DNA of 64,000 nt from Tulasnella sp. 424 (Eukaryota > Basidiomycota > Agaricomycetes > Cantharellales > Tulasnellaceae). Below, one piece after another: positions 32,728-44,255 of this stretch (within the stretch, counting starts at the first letter, position 1; each line of letters opens with the position of its first letter). The position numbers and the translations under genes are program-made. The notes beneath the pieces are model-generated. The model was not told the origin of the DNA. It worked only from the letters and a program-made list of their open reading frames with translations, and did not search any database. The stretch lies in contig WSUB01000005.1 of NCBI GenBank assembly GCA_019633425.1, positions 248,001 to 312,000 of the forward strand, read 5' to 3'.

Positions 32728-33631
32728 TCAAAGCTTGGCATACGCGTAGTTTCCTCCCTTTTCGAGTGCCCGCTTATACGCAGGTCTGCAAGTCACAAAA
32801 CTCAGCACGGTGTCTTAATGATTTGGTGGAAGACGCTTACCGGTCGTGAATCATCTTCACATACGCATTGAAACTCTCTGGAACTGGTTTTGGGCTGCGT
32901 GAGGCGAACACCTCCATTGGGAAGAGCATCATGAAGTCTGCAGCTGTGGGTTCGCTCCCTCCCGCAAACCAGCCGCCCGGGTTCTTCTTGAGCTGCTCTT
33001 CAATCTGGGAGTTCCGTCAACGTAAATCTTCAATGCATGAGGTTATGGATCGAATATGAAATTGATCGCTCACCAGGCCGATGTTCTCCACAAGGCGGTT
33101 ATCGATCATTCGTGCGATGAGAGCGTTGCATATTCCCCTAGCAATAGGACGAACGATGAAAGGAGCGTTGTCTGGAGTCTTTGTGAGAATGAGCTTCCAA
33201 ACGACTGCAAGCTTGTCAGCCTGGCAGGTGTAAAGTGAAAAGCTACCAGCTTACAGAGAGGCATCAAGGTTCCTTCCGCATAATGTGAGACTGATAAAAA
33301 GGAGCGGAACAGCTTCAGTTTCGATGTTTATATTGATATGGGACGACTCACAGTAAATGTTGTCCAACCACCCGCTCTCTGGCGGTTGAAGCTTTCCCTT
33401 TGCATGTTTTGCTAGAATATACTCGACGATAGCCCCAGACTCCGCAACAGTTAGGTCACCATCCGTGATGACGGGCGACTTGCCGAGAGGATGAACCTTG
33501 AAGAATTCGGGAGGAGCGAGCATGTTCACCCGTTCATAGCGCTTCACTTCGTATGGAACTTCGAGTTCTTCCAGGAGCCAAAGAATTCGTTGAGCTCGAG
33601 AGTTGGCGAGGTAGTGCACGGTGATTGTCAT
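32728..33631 (-). CDS. Glutathione S-transferase, GTT1-like (222 aa), copy 1
   Basis: Exons 33631..33352, 33290..33255, 33204..33074, 33004..32841, 32785..32728; total 223 codons. The N-terminal thioredoxin fold starts TITVHYLANSRAQRILWLLE, with the SRA motif (S11) at the position of the catalytic residue in this class. KSPVITDGDLTVAESGAIVEY is the glutathione-binding cis-Pro/E-S element. The C-terminal helical domain includes SHYAEGTLMPL and AADFMMLFPMEVF. GTT1-type enzymes conjugate glutathione to electrophiles and reduce peroxides at membranes. The tandem copy at 34575..35504 has the same exon sizes after exon 1. Confidence 0.88.
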
Positions 33632-34574
33632 TTTGCTAGGTTGTGAGGGGTCTTGTAGGTGGTGGTGGTGAATTTGGAGGAGGAAAGTACAAGCGGGGTG
33701 GCTCGTGCTTTTTTATGGATGGCGGATCGGTGACGTTACCCGACCTGTTTCCTCTCCGGGTAATGGATCGGCCGACCTCCACGCTCGCTGAGTCAGCACC
33801 GCTATCGACTCACCTCGCAGAACGCTGCGGGAGATATAAAGAAGCTTCAAAGTGGGCCCATCGTCATGCCGGGTGGAGGAAGAGCTTCGTCAGCGTGGGC
33901 AGCTTTAGGAACAAGCCTCGCAGAAGCCTCCTGGCCGCCTGCGATGGGATGAACATGCCGTCGATTCTCGAACGTCTTGTTTCGTGCACTCTCCGAGGGC
34001 ATCGGGCCTGCTGGCACAGAAATAGAATTTCCGAGCCAATGACATGCATGGTATTTACTGTAGATTCTTGGAAACCCTGAGGTTGGTACACTGTGAGCAC
34101 CGATCGACATCCCCTTTACCCAAATTGAAAACAAGCACAGTCAGCTAACAGCGTAAAGGAATGGCAGGGGTTGAGATTAGAGCTCACAATTCCAAGGACC
34201 ACTTCTCTAACAAAGTGGTTCGGGGAGGAGACCAAGGGCTGGCGCGGGGGGGGGGTCCAACCGTTCGCAGCTAGGAGAGGGCAGAAGCTTAGGGTTGATT
34301 GATAGCCCTCTTCTTTTTTGTACAAATCATCGGTGACTGAGACCGAAGTAACGCTGCTCGGGCCAGGGTAAGCCGCATGCAGAAGTCTTTCATCGTTGGC
34401 AGTGTGGGATTGGTTAAAGACGCATTTGCGCGATGCACTTAGACCCGGATAATCACTAGGCCAAGCCTTTATAGGCCCCCTCAGTGTAACAGGAAGCCTT
34501 TAGTTCGTCAATTAGCTAGCTATAGGGTCTCGATGAATTAAGAAACATATAGTAGTATAAAATATACGAGTGGT
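33632..34574. repeat. Duplicated GST upstream region, copy 1
   Basis: This intergenic stretch parallels 35505..36330. Shared blocks include TCATCGGTGACTGAG (34328 and 36187) and GTGGGATTGGT...TTTGCGCG. In copy 1 the resemblance ends near 34460, before the point where RSM22 begins in copy 2. No gene of its own. Confidence 0.65.
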
Positions 34575-35504
34575 TCAAAGCTCGGCATACGCGTAGCTTC
34601 CCCCCTTTTCAAGTGCTCGCTTATACGCGGGCCTGACGAGCTAAATCTCAGCGCGGAATCCATGGTTGATTGTGAGATGCTTACCGATCGTGAATCGTCC
34701 TTACATACGCATGGAAACTCTCTGGGACAGGTTTAGGGCTGCGTGAGGAGAACACCTCCATCGGGAAGAGCATCATGAAGTCCGCGGTTGTGGGTTCGCT
34801 CCCGCCCGCAAGCCAGCCGCCCGGGTGCTTCTTAAGTTGCTCTTCAATCTAGGAGCCAAGTAAACGTGATCAGTGCATGAAGTCATGGATCGAATAGGAA
34901 ATCGATGGCTCACTAGGCCGATGTTCTCGACGAGTCGGTTATCGACCACTTGTGCAATGAGACCGTCGCATACTTTTGTACCAATAGGTCGGGCGACTAA
35001 AGGAACGTGGTCCGGCGTCTTTGTGAGGATGAGCTTCCAAACAACTGCAAAGCTCATCAGCCTGGCAGTCGTAAATTTGGAAGGCTAGCGGCTTACGGAG
35101 CGGCATCAAGGTTCCATCGGCATAATGTGAGACTGATAAAGTGGGACGGAATGGTTTCAGTTGGGATCTGGGGTTCTGGTACCTACATTGATTTAGGGCG
35201 ACTCACAGTACATGTTGTCCATCCAGCCGCTCTCTGGCGGTTGAAGCTTTCCCTTTGCATATTTTGCCATAACATACTCGACGATAGCCCCAGACTCCGC
35301 AACCGTCAAATCACCATCCGTGATGACGGGCGACTTGCCAAGAGGATGAACGTTGTAGAACTCCGGGGGTGCGAGCATGTTTACCCGTTCATAGCGCTTC
35401 ACTTCGTATGGAATTTCGAGTTCTTCCAAGAGCCAAAGAATTCGTTGAGCTCGAGAGTCGGCAAGGTAGTGTACGGTGATTGTCGTGTTTTTAGACTGTG
35501 ACAT
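34575..35504 (-). CDS. Glutathione S-transferase, GTT1-like (228 aa), copy 2
   Basis: Exons 35504..35207, 35132..35097, 35044..34914, 34848..34685, 34632..34575. Exons 2-5 are 36, 131, 164 and 58 bases, exactly as in copy 1; exon 1 is 18 bases longer and gives the N-terminus MSQSKNTTITVHYLAD. The SRA motif is at S17. A few substitutions separate the copies (for example SYAYAEL versus NYAYAKL at the end). Both look functional. It is divergent from RSM22, 877 bases away. Confidence 0.88.
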
Positions 35505-36381
35505 GCCTTGTAGGTGGTGGTGTTGAACTTGGGTGAGGAAAGTCTCAGCGGAGCGGCTCGTGCATTTGTATGGATGGTGGATCGGTGAGGTTACCCGACC
35601 TGTTGCCTCTTCGGGAAATGAATCGGCCGCCGACTTCCAAGCTCGCCGAGTCGCCCCGCAATTGACCCACCTCATAAAAGGCTACGGCGGATAGAAGCTT
35701 TAATGTGAGGTCATACCCATGCCGGGTAGGAGCAAGAGCATCGTCGAGTGGGCGCTCCGGATCCGGGATGAAGCCAGCTCCGAAAGTCCTCTCAGCTGGT
35801 CGGCTATAATGGGATGAGGATGACGCCTATCTCCCATGTCTGACTTCATGCATTCTCCGAGGGAGCCGCACCTGTTGGCCGATAATTCAGATCTCTGAGC
35901 CAATTATCCTCCCAACCCTCTCGAAGAAAGGTGTAATGCCTCGAAACCCGAGGTTGATACAGCAGCACCTATTGACATCTGCCATTACCGAAACGGAAAC
36001 AAGTTCGACCAACCGATAGTATAGAGCAGTGCCAATGATGGATATCACAACTCACGATCCGAGGTATCACTTTGCCGACAAACCGGTCGGGGGAGGTGGC
36101 CGAGGAGGCGGGTACCTCGACCGATCGCAGCTAGCAAAGAGCCTAGAAGCTAAAACTAGGCATATAGCGCTTAATTTTTATATAATTCATCGGTGACTGA
36201 GCCCGAGGCAACGTTGGTTGATCTCGGGTAAGTCGCATGTAGAGGCCTTTGATCATTGGCGAGAGTGGGATTGGTCGGAGACATTTTTGCGCGTTGCACT
36301 TGGACCCTGATACTCCTCACCGCGGGAGTGTCTACTCTCAGCCAAAATTGCGATCATTGCCCACCATTCATTCGCGTCCAG
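35505..36381. promoter_or_regulatory. Divergent GST2 / RSM22 promoter region
   Basis: 877 bases between the starts of GST2 (minus) and RSM22 (plus). It is the second copy of the duplicated GST upstream region described at 33632..34574. No specific binding sites are claimed. Confidence 0.4.
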
Positions 36382-38827
36382 ATGCTATCCTCTCGCTCTA
36401 CAGTTGTACTAAGGCGAGGACTTGCTCGCTCCTTGAGCACGACCTCTCGCCGAGCTCTTTCGAGCCACGACTCTCACCCAAATCACAATGGCCCCCGGCC
36501 TGCCGTTGAGCTGGACCCAGGCCTTTTGGAACTCCTCAACGAATCTGGAAATTCGCTGAAGGGGCTGAAGCAGAAGAACCACCCTCATCCGAATCCTCCA
36601 GCAGAATTACACGTGTACGATGATCTGCAGCTCGCCCAATCTACCGAGGTTGCTCGATTGCAAGAGGAAGAAGACGACGCGTTTGAGTCGAGGGAGGAGC
36701 GTCGTTCACCTGCGGCTGTTTTTGGAAGCGACCGGCCTGCGCATATAAAACTCTCAGAAGAGCTACGGGAGGCTATTCAGGCTCTTGTCGACAGTAAGCT
36801 CCAAACCAAACCTTGCCCATCCGTCAAATATCTCATATCATATGTTTCCCTTGTCTTAGAATCCGACAAGCACCAACTCCGTTCCGACGCGAAACGCTTG
36901 TTCCTCAGCCCCGCACCTGCAAACAGCCAGGAGCTTCGATGGGAAACAAATTCACCGACATCTGCATCCAAAGCAAAGGAGCGCAAGACGGCTGAGAGGA
37001 ACGGATTGGCCTACGCCACGGTTGCAATGCCAGCGCACTACGCGGTCATAGAAAGCGTGCTCCAAGAAATCAAGCTTCGAGGAACACCAGATACACAACC
37101 ATTTGAGCAACCAATGACCATTATAGACTTCGGAGCGAAGTACGGAGCCGGATTATGGTAAGAATCCCCTTGTGTTTGCATCTGTCTGAAGGAAAACTAA
37201 CCTCGTTCTGGGTAGGGCCGCTCGTTCCACCCTCCCAAACGTGAAGTATTATTTAGGCTTGGAGAACCGGGTTGGAATGGCAGCAATGGCCGAAACACTC
37301 ATCCAGGGTATGTTCTCCTTCCAGCATAAATTGCCCGAATTGCTGATCATTTGGAGAAATTCACAGAAGTGGGAACTATCTCCACGACCGCCAAGATAGA
37401 GAAATTCTGGGGCAAAGTACGTGCAATTCTAGAAAGCGATATGCTAGCGGACCCATTAACGACGACCCATTTAGACTACTCGCCCTGGCCGACTCTCATC
37501 AGACCCTTCACAAACCGTGGCCATATGCGCTTTCTCCCTCTCCGAACTCAATAACGACAAGGACAGGGCTCAAATGCTTCGCGAGATCTGGGATACCAAG
37601 GCGGAGTGGATGGTTGTTATCGATTATGGAAATAAGGCTGGTTTCCAGTGCGTTGGGGACGCTCGTGAATACTTCTTGAGAAAAGGGCGGAAACAAGTAC
37701 AGAGGGCAGTGAACGCTGTTGTCGACTCGGTCGGAGGAGAGCCGACAGCAGAATCCAGCACAGCAGGCAGCACACCCGCGCTTGTGGGAACACATGTCGT
37801 CGCCCCAGTAAGTCGAGCCCCTTCCGTCATTTCAGCGACATGGGTATTTACTGACTTTCTTCTTTGGTTTAGTGCCCACATGATGGCGCGTGCCCGCTCC
37901 ATGTTCCCATCGACGAGCTAGCAAGGCGCAAAGAGTCTGCTCGACTTTTTAAGAAGGGAGACTTCAAAGGGAAGCGCAAGATGGACGAACTTCCGCGCGT
38001 CGCTCCAACAACTTCCGCCATGGGCCCTACTTCCGTCTGCCACTTCTCACAACGTCTTCAACGACCGCAGTTCACCCGCCTAACTAAGCACGCTTACAAG
38101 GCTACTGAGGACATGATGTACTCTTATGTGGTAATACGACGCGGTCGACGTCCAACGAAAGAGAATTTCTACGACGAGAAAAAGGAAGAAGAGGCTCGGG
38201 ATTGGCTGTTCACGGGTGCTGTAGGTCGTGAAGAGGCGGCCAAAGTAGCCGAGAAGGCCAAAATGCAGGAAGGCGGGAGCGCCGTTGTGCTGGAAGATGA
38301 AGGAGGTGAATTGCACTTCCATCGTGGCTCTCAACGTGGCGTAGGGAGCGAGGCAGTTGGTGAATCGTACGTCGATCACCGAACGCCTGAACAGGAGTGG
38401 GCGGACAACGAGTTCATGCGGCTGGATTCGCACACATGGCCTCGAGTCATCTATCCTCCGTTGAAACGAAGTGGACACGTCATTCTCGACTCATGTACTG
38501 CCGATGGTAGGCTTTTCCTCTTCGCCCTGGCTTTGACAAGAGCAGCATTAACCTAGCCTCCCATATATAGGTAACATCTCCCGCATCACAATCCCACGTT
38601 CGCAAGGCAAGCAGCCCTACTACGACGCTCGCAAGGCAAGCTGGGGTGATATATTCCCTCATCAACCGAAGAACGGCCTTGAAATCCGGAAGAAGGGCAA
38701 GGGTGCTCAGACGGACAAGCAGATAGAGGCAGCTGCTGGTGTGGAAGATGAGGAGATGGACGAAGCCGAGGATAAACTCTGGAAAGCTCTCAAGAAGAAT
38801 GGGGGGACCATTGATCTTCAGTTTTAG
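36382..38827 (+). CDS. RSM22: Mitochondrial ribosome assembly methyltransferase-like protein Rsm22 / METTL17 (713 aa)
   Basis: Exons 36382..37157, 37216..37307, 37367..37416, 37475..37807, 37873..38506, 38571..38827; total 714 codons. The N-terminus (MLSSRSTVVLRRGLARSLST) is basic and Ser-rich, like a mitochondrial presequence. Residues about 175-260 include KYLISYVS and AMPAHYAVIESVLQEI, then the methyltransferase-like TIIDFGAKYGAGLWAA. Downstream are AICAFSLSELNN and CPHDGACPLHV (C418, C424), the cysteine cluster that carries an iron-sulphur centre in this family, followed by CHFSQRLQRP. The known role is assembly of the small mitoribosomal subunit. Exons 3 and 4 were placed by frame; the 58-base intron at 37417 uses GTACGT...TTTAG. 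Confidence 0.87.
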
Positions 38828-39273
38828 GGGCAATTATTGTGTAGGTTGGATTTATTACACATCTTTCGATTCGTTTTGGCACTTCCAGCTTCATACGGCC
38901 GAGGCTTGCGCAGGGTTGTTTACTCCTTGATTCTTTCTTCTCCAAAGTCGTTTGATCCCTCGACACTTGCACTGCACGTTCGTCCAAAATTGGTATTAGT
39001 TCTGTCTCCGGCTACGCATGTCGTTGCGTCCTTGAAGAATGGTTCCAATCCCGGCCTTGAGCTTGGTGTCAACAAGAACAAGTATTGCCTCGCTCACGTG
39101 ACGCTGCTGACTCACCGCTCGAACAAGTGTCACCGACTACACCCAACACCAACCAGCATAACGAAGCCATCCCTCTTACACTCCCATCCAAGGCCTACTG
39201 GCCCCTTCTTAACTGTATGGTTGTTCGTCTCCTTGATTTATTTCGCCACCGAAAGACAATCCCAACAAGGCCA
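38828..39273. other. Intergenic, no separate gene
   Basis: Downstream of RSM22 and upstream of the first F-box gene of the 39-46 kb group. An in-frame ATG also exists further upstream (about 39219), so the F-box start could lie inside this stretch. Confidence 0.35.
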
Positions 39274-41081
39274 ATGCTGCCAGAAACTTGTTCCAACGAC
39301 ATCCGCAACGGTTGCCCTCAAGCTTCTCTTGGAGGATTTCAAATTGAAGACAGTGCACCGACGTAAGTTTCTTGCCCGATAACGACGAGAGAAGCGGGTG
39401 ACATAGAGCGGAACTCAACAACAGAATCAAATCCTCCCTCGCAATATCCCACTATGACCACGTCATAAGGACCACAAACATCACACTGGCCCAGCTTCGC
39501 AGCGCTGCTAGACCCAATCTTTCCGATATACGTCAAGCGGAACAGCTGCGGGCCGACCAAGCTTGCGCCCGAAACGCATTCCTGCCGATTTACTCCCTCC
39601 CTGACGAACTCCTCACAACAATATGGAAATACGTCACGTACGATTCTTATCTCAGAGGGATTGATGGAGCTTGGGTATTGGCTCAGGTGTCGAAGGCCTG
39701 GGCCAACATCATTCTCTCTTCGTCCGAGCCATGGTGCGACATCAACAGTGAATTCTCTCAACAACGAACTCAGCTGGCGCTTCAAAAGTCCACGGAGAGG
39801 CCTCTTAACGTCTCTCTGGGCTCGGGAGAGGATGTAGCAGAAAGGTTCAACCTCGTGCTACCCCATTGTCACCGCTGGCGTGAATTGCGACTCGCAGTGG
39901 GACTTCCGGAGATCACCATAACTTTACGAGTCATCTCCATGCCGATGCTAAAACATCTAGAGCTCCGAGCGCGTCCAGATGTCGAAGGAACGCAGGCGGA
40001 ACTCCCCAACATGCAAGCTTCCCCGATGCTTCGAACTCTCTCGCTGGATCGTGTCTCGGCGAATTGGCCTTCCCCGTCCATTCCGGTGGGACTTCGCTCC
40101 CTCGTGATCCGTAACATCAGACGCGCACCGACAATTTCCCAACTTCTGGCACTGCTGTCATCGACCCCTCAGTTGGAGGACCTACAATTAGAGAGGATCG
40201 ACATCAGATCGACCGGCGGTCCGCCAATCGGGGAGCAGAAACCCTTGAACATGCCCTGTCTCCAAAGGGTACGGATTTCACATATGGCGCGGCAAGTGGT
40301 GACCGCCTTGCTGTCTTTGATTCGAACCAACCAGTGTCACCATGTGTTCGCAACACCAATCGAACTCTCCACTCTCCCACACCACGCACGACGTCTCACC
40401 AACTTGCTGTCCAAGATTTCATCCTCTACGCGGAGGATTTTCGTAGAGATCGACAACAGCTCCAACGCTCTCGCGGTTGTCTCCAGCATCGAAGCAAAGG
40501 AACGTTCCTCTGTTTTATCTGCAACGGGTGGAAGCGGGTTTGTTCTAGAGTTCCGAAGCTCCGGTAATTACCAAGACATTCAAAACATCGTCTCGTTCCT
40601 TGCATATACCCCCATTCCCATATCATTGTCAATTCGTTCTAGGGAGTACTGGCTTGATTGTGCCGTGGCAGAGATGGACTGGGACCAGTTACCATCGCTC
40701 CAGCAGCTCGAGATTCAACTCAGTTATCCCGAGGGGCTTAGCCCCATCCTCGATAACCTTTCCAAACCTAGAGGACCCCGCCATTATCCTCGCTGGCCGT
40801 GTCCAAACTTATCCGTCCTCAAGTTCCCGGGTGTGGAAACGGTACCTGACGGGTTTATGCGGTTTCTCTTGGGTAGATGGGGACCTCCAGCGCATGACGG
40901 ACTCAAGATAGACAGCTCTCGACCCGTCAGGCTGTCTTTGTGTCATGGACCTAAAGGGGTGCTCTCCAAGTACCCCTTCTGTAAGTTCATGGGTCATTTT
41001 GCGGAGGTTTGGGAGGATCCCCGCCGTACCCCTCCGGAAGATGAGTCGACAACGGATGAAGGCTGTGATAGCACGGAGTGA
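39274..41081 (+). CDS. F-box protein (587 aa), first of the plus-strand group
   Basis: Exons 39274..39362 and 39407..41081, with a 44-base intron (GTAAGT...CATAG), phase 2, as in the two paralogues downstream. The F-box is at about residues 75-130 (FLPIYSLPDELLTTIWKYV, WVLAQVSKAWANIIL, EPWCDI). LRR-like sequence follows (LRSLVIRNIRRAP, LEDLQLERI). The C-terminal motif PRHYPRWPCPNLSVLKFPG is shared with the others, and the tail is acidic (PEDESTTDEGCDSTE). The N-terminal exon differs from the MSTD start of the paralogues, so the start is less certain. SCF adaptor role is inferred from family. Confidence 0.75.
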
Positions 41082-41504
41082 AGTGTGGTGGAGGGGCGGT
41101 TGTCGATACACGCACGTCAGGCTCTCGAGTTGGTTTCCTTGCCATGGTTTGAGCGTCTTTCACTCGCTTGCGTCCCGTCTTCGCTACCTGTTCCTCCTGC
41201 TTTTTCTGTACCATGGTTTCTTGCTCTCTGAGCACCGTAAACTAATATATGGGGGTTCGAATAACGTGGATGAGATCGCAACCCGAGTGAGGTTTAAATT
41301 CACAGGCACGTGATCCCCTTGACCGAGGGCCATGGTTCCTAAATTCAACCCTAACCACAACATCGCCAAGAATCCCTTTTCAACCTACACGATACTACAT
41401 CAGCCATCGTAGCATTTCATTTCCCCCAACCGGTGAAAGCTGAATATCGCTCGTCAGACCGCTGGTCTCTCTTGGACAAAGCTCTCTCACAGCAATTACC
41501 GGCA
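41082..41504. other. Intergenic; left edge of the second F-box duplication
   Basis: From about 41265 (AACGTGGATGAGA) to the ATG this matches 44015..44255, including CACAACATCGCCAAG and the sequence around the start codon. These shared blocks make up the upstream region of the duplicated F-box unit. Confidence 0.55.
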
Positions 41505-43340
41505 ATGTCAACAGATTCTTCCGACGACCCAGGGCCGAGCGGCCCTTTTACTACTCTAGAAAGATTAATGGGGGATGAAAACGCCAAACGGTGAGTCTAT
41601 AAGCAGATGTTCCGGAGTCGGTTGCTCAAAAAGGAACCCGTTATTAGAGCTACTTTTCTCTTGACTATGCCTGAATACAACCAGAACATTCGAACCTCAG
41701 GAATCGTTATTTCTCAACTCACTTCCGCTCTACGCAAAGCCCAGCAATTCCAGGCTCGGCAAGCGCGCGCTCGAAACGCGCTTCTTCCAATCCACACCCT
41801 CCCACGTGAGCTCCTCTCACAAATATGGACCGACATCACCTACAGCTCCGCCATCAACGGTCAAGACGGCGTCTGGGCTCTGGCGCAGGTCTCGACATTG
41901 TGGGCCGATCTACTCTTCGTTTCCTCCGAGACGTGGTGCGCCATCAGCAGCGCGTTCCCTTTGAAAAGGACCCGGTTGGCGCTGAAGAAGTCTGCAAACA
42001 GACCTCTTCACGTCTTTCTGGGGATGGAACCCGACGTAGTGGAGACTTTTGATACAGTCCTGCCGCAATGCCATCGTTGGCGCGAATTACGGATCGTTGC
42101 GGGGCTTCCGGAGATCACTCTTACATTGCAAGTGACATCCTTGCCAATGTTAGACTCGTTGCACGTCCTACCGCACTACGACATTGACAATATCGCACAA
42201 GCTCCCAACCTGCTCGACTCCCCCGGGCTTCGCTCCCTTTTCCTTGAGTCTGTCCCACTTGATTGGCCCTCACCATCGGCGGCACCAGCGGGACTGCGCT
42301 CGCTCTCTCTCTATCATATCAGAAACGGACCCACGTTCTCCCAACTCTTTGCCATATTGTCGACAATGCATCTACTGGAACAGCTGCAGTTGGTGGCAAT
42401 AGGACCTCCAGCGGGAGATGAGCCTTTGAGTTCAAGCGAAGAGCGAAAATCCTTAGTGATGCCCCACCTTCGCAAACTCTGGGTTTGGTATATAGAGCAA
42501 ACATTAATACCCCTATTACTGTCCTGCATACGGGCCGACAGTTGCCGCTCTGTCATCGCTGCTCCTTTCGACCTCGACCTCACCTCCTCCCAAAACTTAG
42601 CAGGCCTCCGCTCTCTTTTATCCCCGATCGCTTCTTCCGCAGAGAAGCTCTTCCTTACTACTGGCGATAGTGGTGGACACGGGTATGCAACACTCTCCAC
42701 GTTTGACGAACCCAACATGTTCGAACACCGACAAGAGGCGGGCCGGGACACAAGCGGATTCACCATCGGATTTTTAGTTGGCCGAAACTCCGAACACCTC
42801 CAAATCGTCGTATCATTTCTCGCTTATACGGCGATTCCGATATCCCTGTCAGTTCGATGCTCGGAACTTCAAACACAGAGCGCTATCGCTCAGTTAGACT
42901 GGGACCAGTTACCTTCTATCCGTGAGCCCATCATACACGGTCCCTTGGAACCCTCTCCTATTTTATTAAGCCTATGTAAAGCTCGAGGACCCCGGCACTC
43001 ACCTCGCTGGCCTTGCCCACAGTTAACCGTTCTCAGAATTCCGGGACTGGATTGGGTGCCATTTGGGTTCGAGTTTATCCTCAAGCAGAGGTGGGGAGCT
43101 CCAGAGGCCGATGGACTTAAGAGAGACACCTCTCGACCAGCGAGACTATCGCTGTGTCAAGTCCCCAGAGAACGGTTATCAAAACTACTTTCACCCGAAG
43201 ATATGGCCCATTTCGCTGACGTATGGGAGGAATCTGCCCCAGTTCCGCAAATCCGCGGAGCCCGAGGTCAAGTGATTAGGAAAACGGTAAAGAGGCAGCG
43301 GAAGCAATCAAGTATCATCAAATGGTCGTTAAAAGTGTGA
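41505..43340 (+). CDS. F-box protein (592 aa), duplicate 1
   Basis: Exons 41505..41590 and 41648..43340; 57-base intron GTGAGT...TTAG, phase 2. The N-terminus MSTDSSDDPGPSGPFTTLER is acidic. The F-box lies at about residues 75-130 (LLPIHTLPRELLSQIWTDI, VWALAQVSTLWADLLF, ETWCAI). LRR-like repeats run to about 540. The closest relative is the gene at 44256 (most residues identical). Its last 27 residues (VIRKTVKRQRKQ) are basic and come from sequence that lies beyond the stop codon in the sister gene, so the tail is probably a recent extension. Confidence 0.82.
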
Positions 43341-44255
43341 TGCCAACCACACTCATTCAATGTCTGGCTTGTTTTCGACATGTCCACCCCTACTCTAGAT
43401 CGAATGTATACATATCACATCCTCCCCGCCTCTGCGTCATTGTATTTACGTTGACTACGTCCTCGTCATCGGCATTTAAATATAAGCAATTTTACACCCC
43501 GGTTCCCTTGTCGACTCTACAACCCGGCGTCATTCAAGACTCTTGGGCACCTACTCGCGACCTTGGGCTATTTCAACTGGGGAAAAAAGCCACCAAATCC
43601 ATGCGCGCTTGCTCTTCTCTAAACGCGTTTAACAACTCGTTGTCGTAACGTGTTAAATTGAGTATTAACCAGCCTTCGATGTTTCCATCGACGCGTGTCA
43701 TCGCGTATCGTGGAGCTTTTGAGTAGGATCCTCGGAATTTGGGGGCGGGGGAAGGGAGGGGTTGAGTACTATTTCTCAGCGATGGGTGGCCGGAAGCGGA
43801 TGGATCGCGCTTGCGAGACGGCTGAGACAAGTACCTTGAAGGGGCATCATCTTGAAAGGACGAGGAAACGCGTTGTACACGAAACGAATTCGCAAAAAAT
43901 TCGGTGTTACTCGAGTTAGACCCGAGCTTTGACTGACGCTCTCAGCCTTGTCTATATTTGGCTTGCCTCTATAAGTTGATGAGCTTGACGAAGCTAGACC
44001 GGAGGTCTCTTGCTCCAACGTGGATGAGAAACAAGCCGAGCGAGGTTTGAAATTCAGATGCACGTGATCCTCTTGATTGAGGGCTGTGGTTCCTTTCAAC
44101 CTTAACCACAACATCGCCAAGGATTCTTCTTCGACCTACAGGATACTACATCGACTATCGTGGCATTTCATTTCCCAAAACGGTTGAAGGCTGACAATCG
44201 CCCATCAGGCCTCTGGTTTTTCTTGGACAACGCTTCCTTAAAGCAATTACTAACG
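43341..44255. repeat. Intergenic part of the duplicated F-box unit
   Basis: 43341..43920 corresponds to 46080..46680 (shared CTACGCCTTCATC/CTACGTCCTCGTC, GGGCACCTACT, and CTTTGACTGACGCTCT blocks), and 44015..44255 corresponds to 41265..41504. The unit of about 2.75 kb was therefore copied head to tail. No gene inside. Confidence 0.7.
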
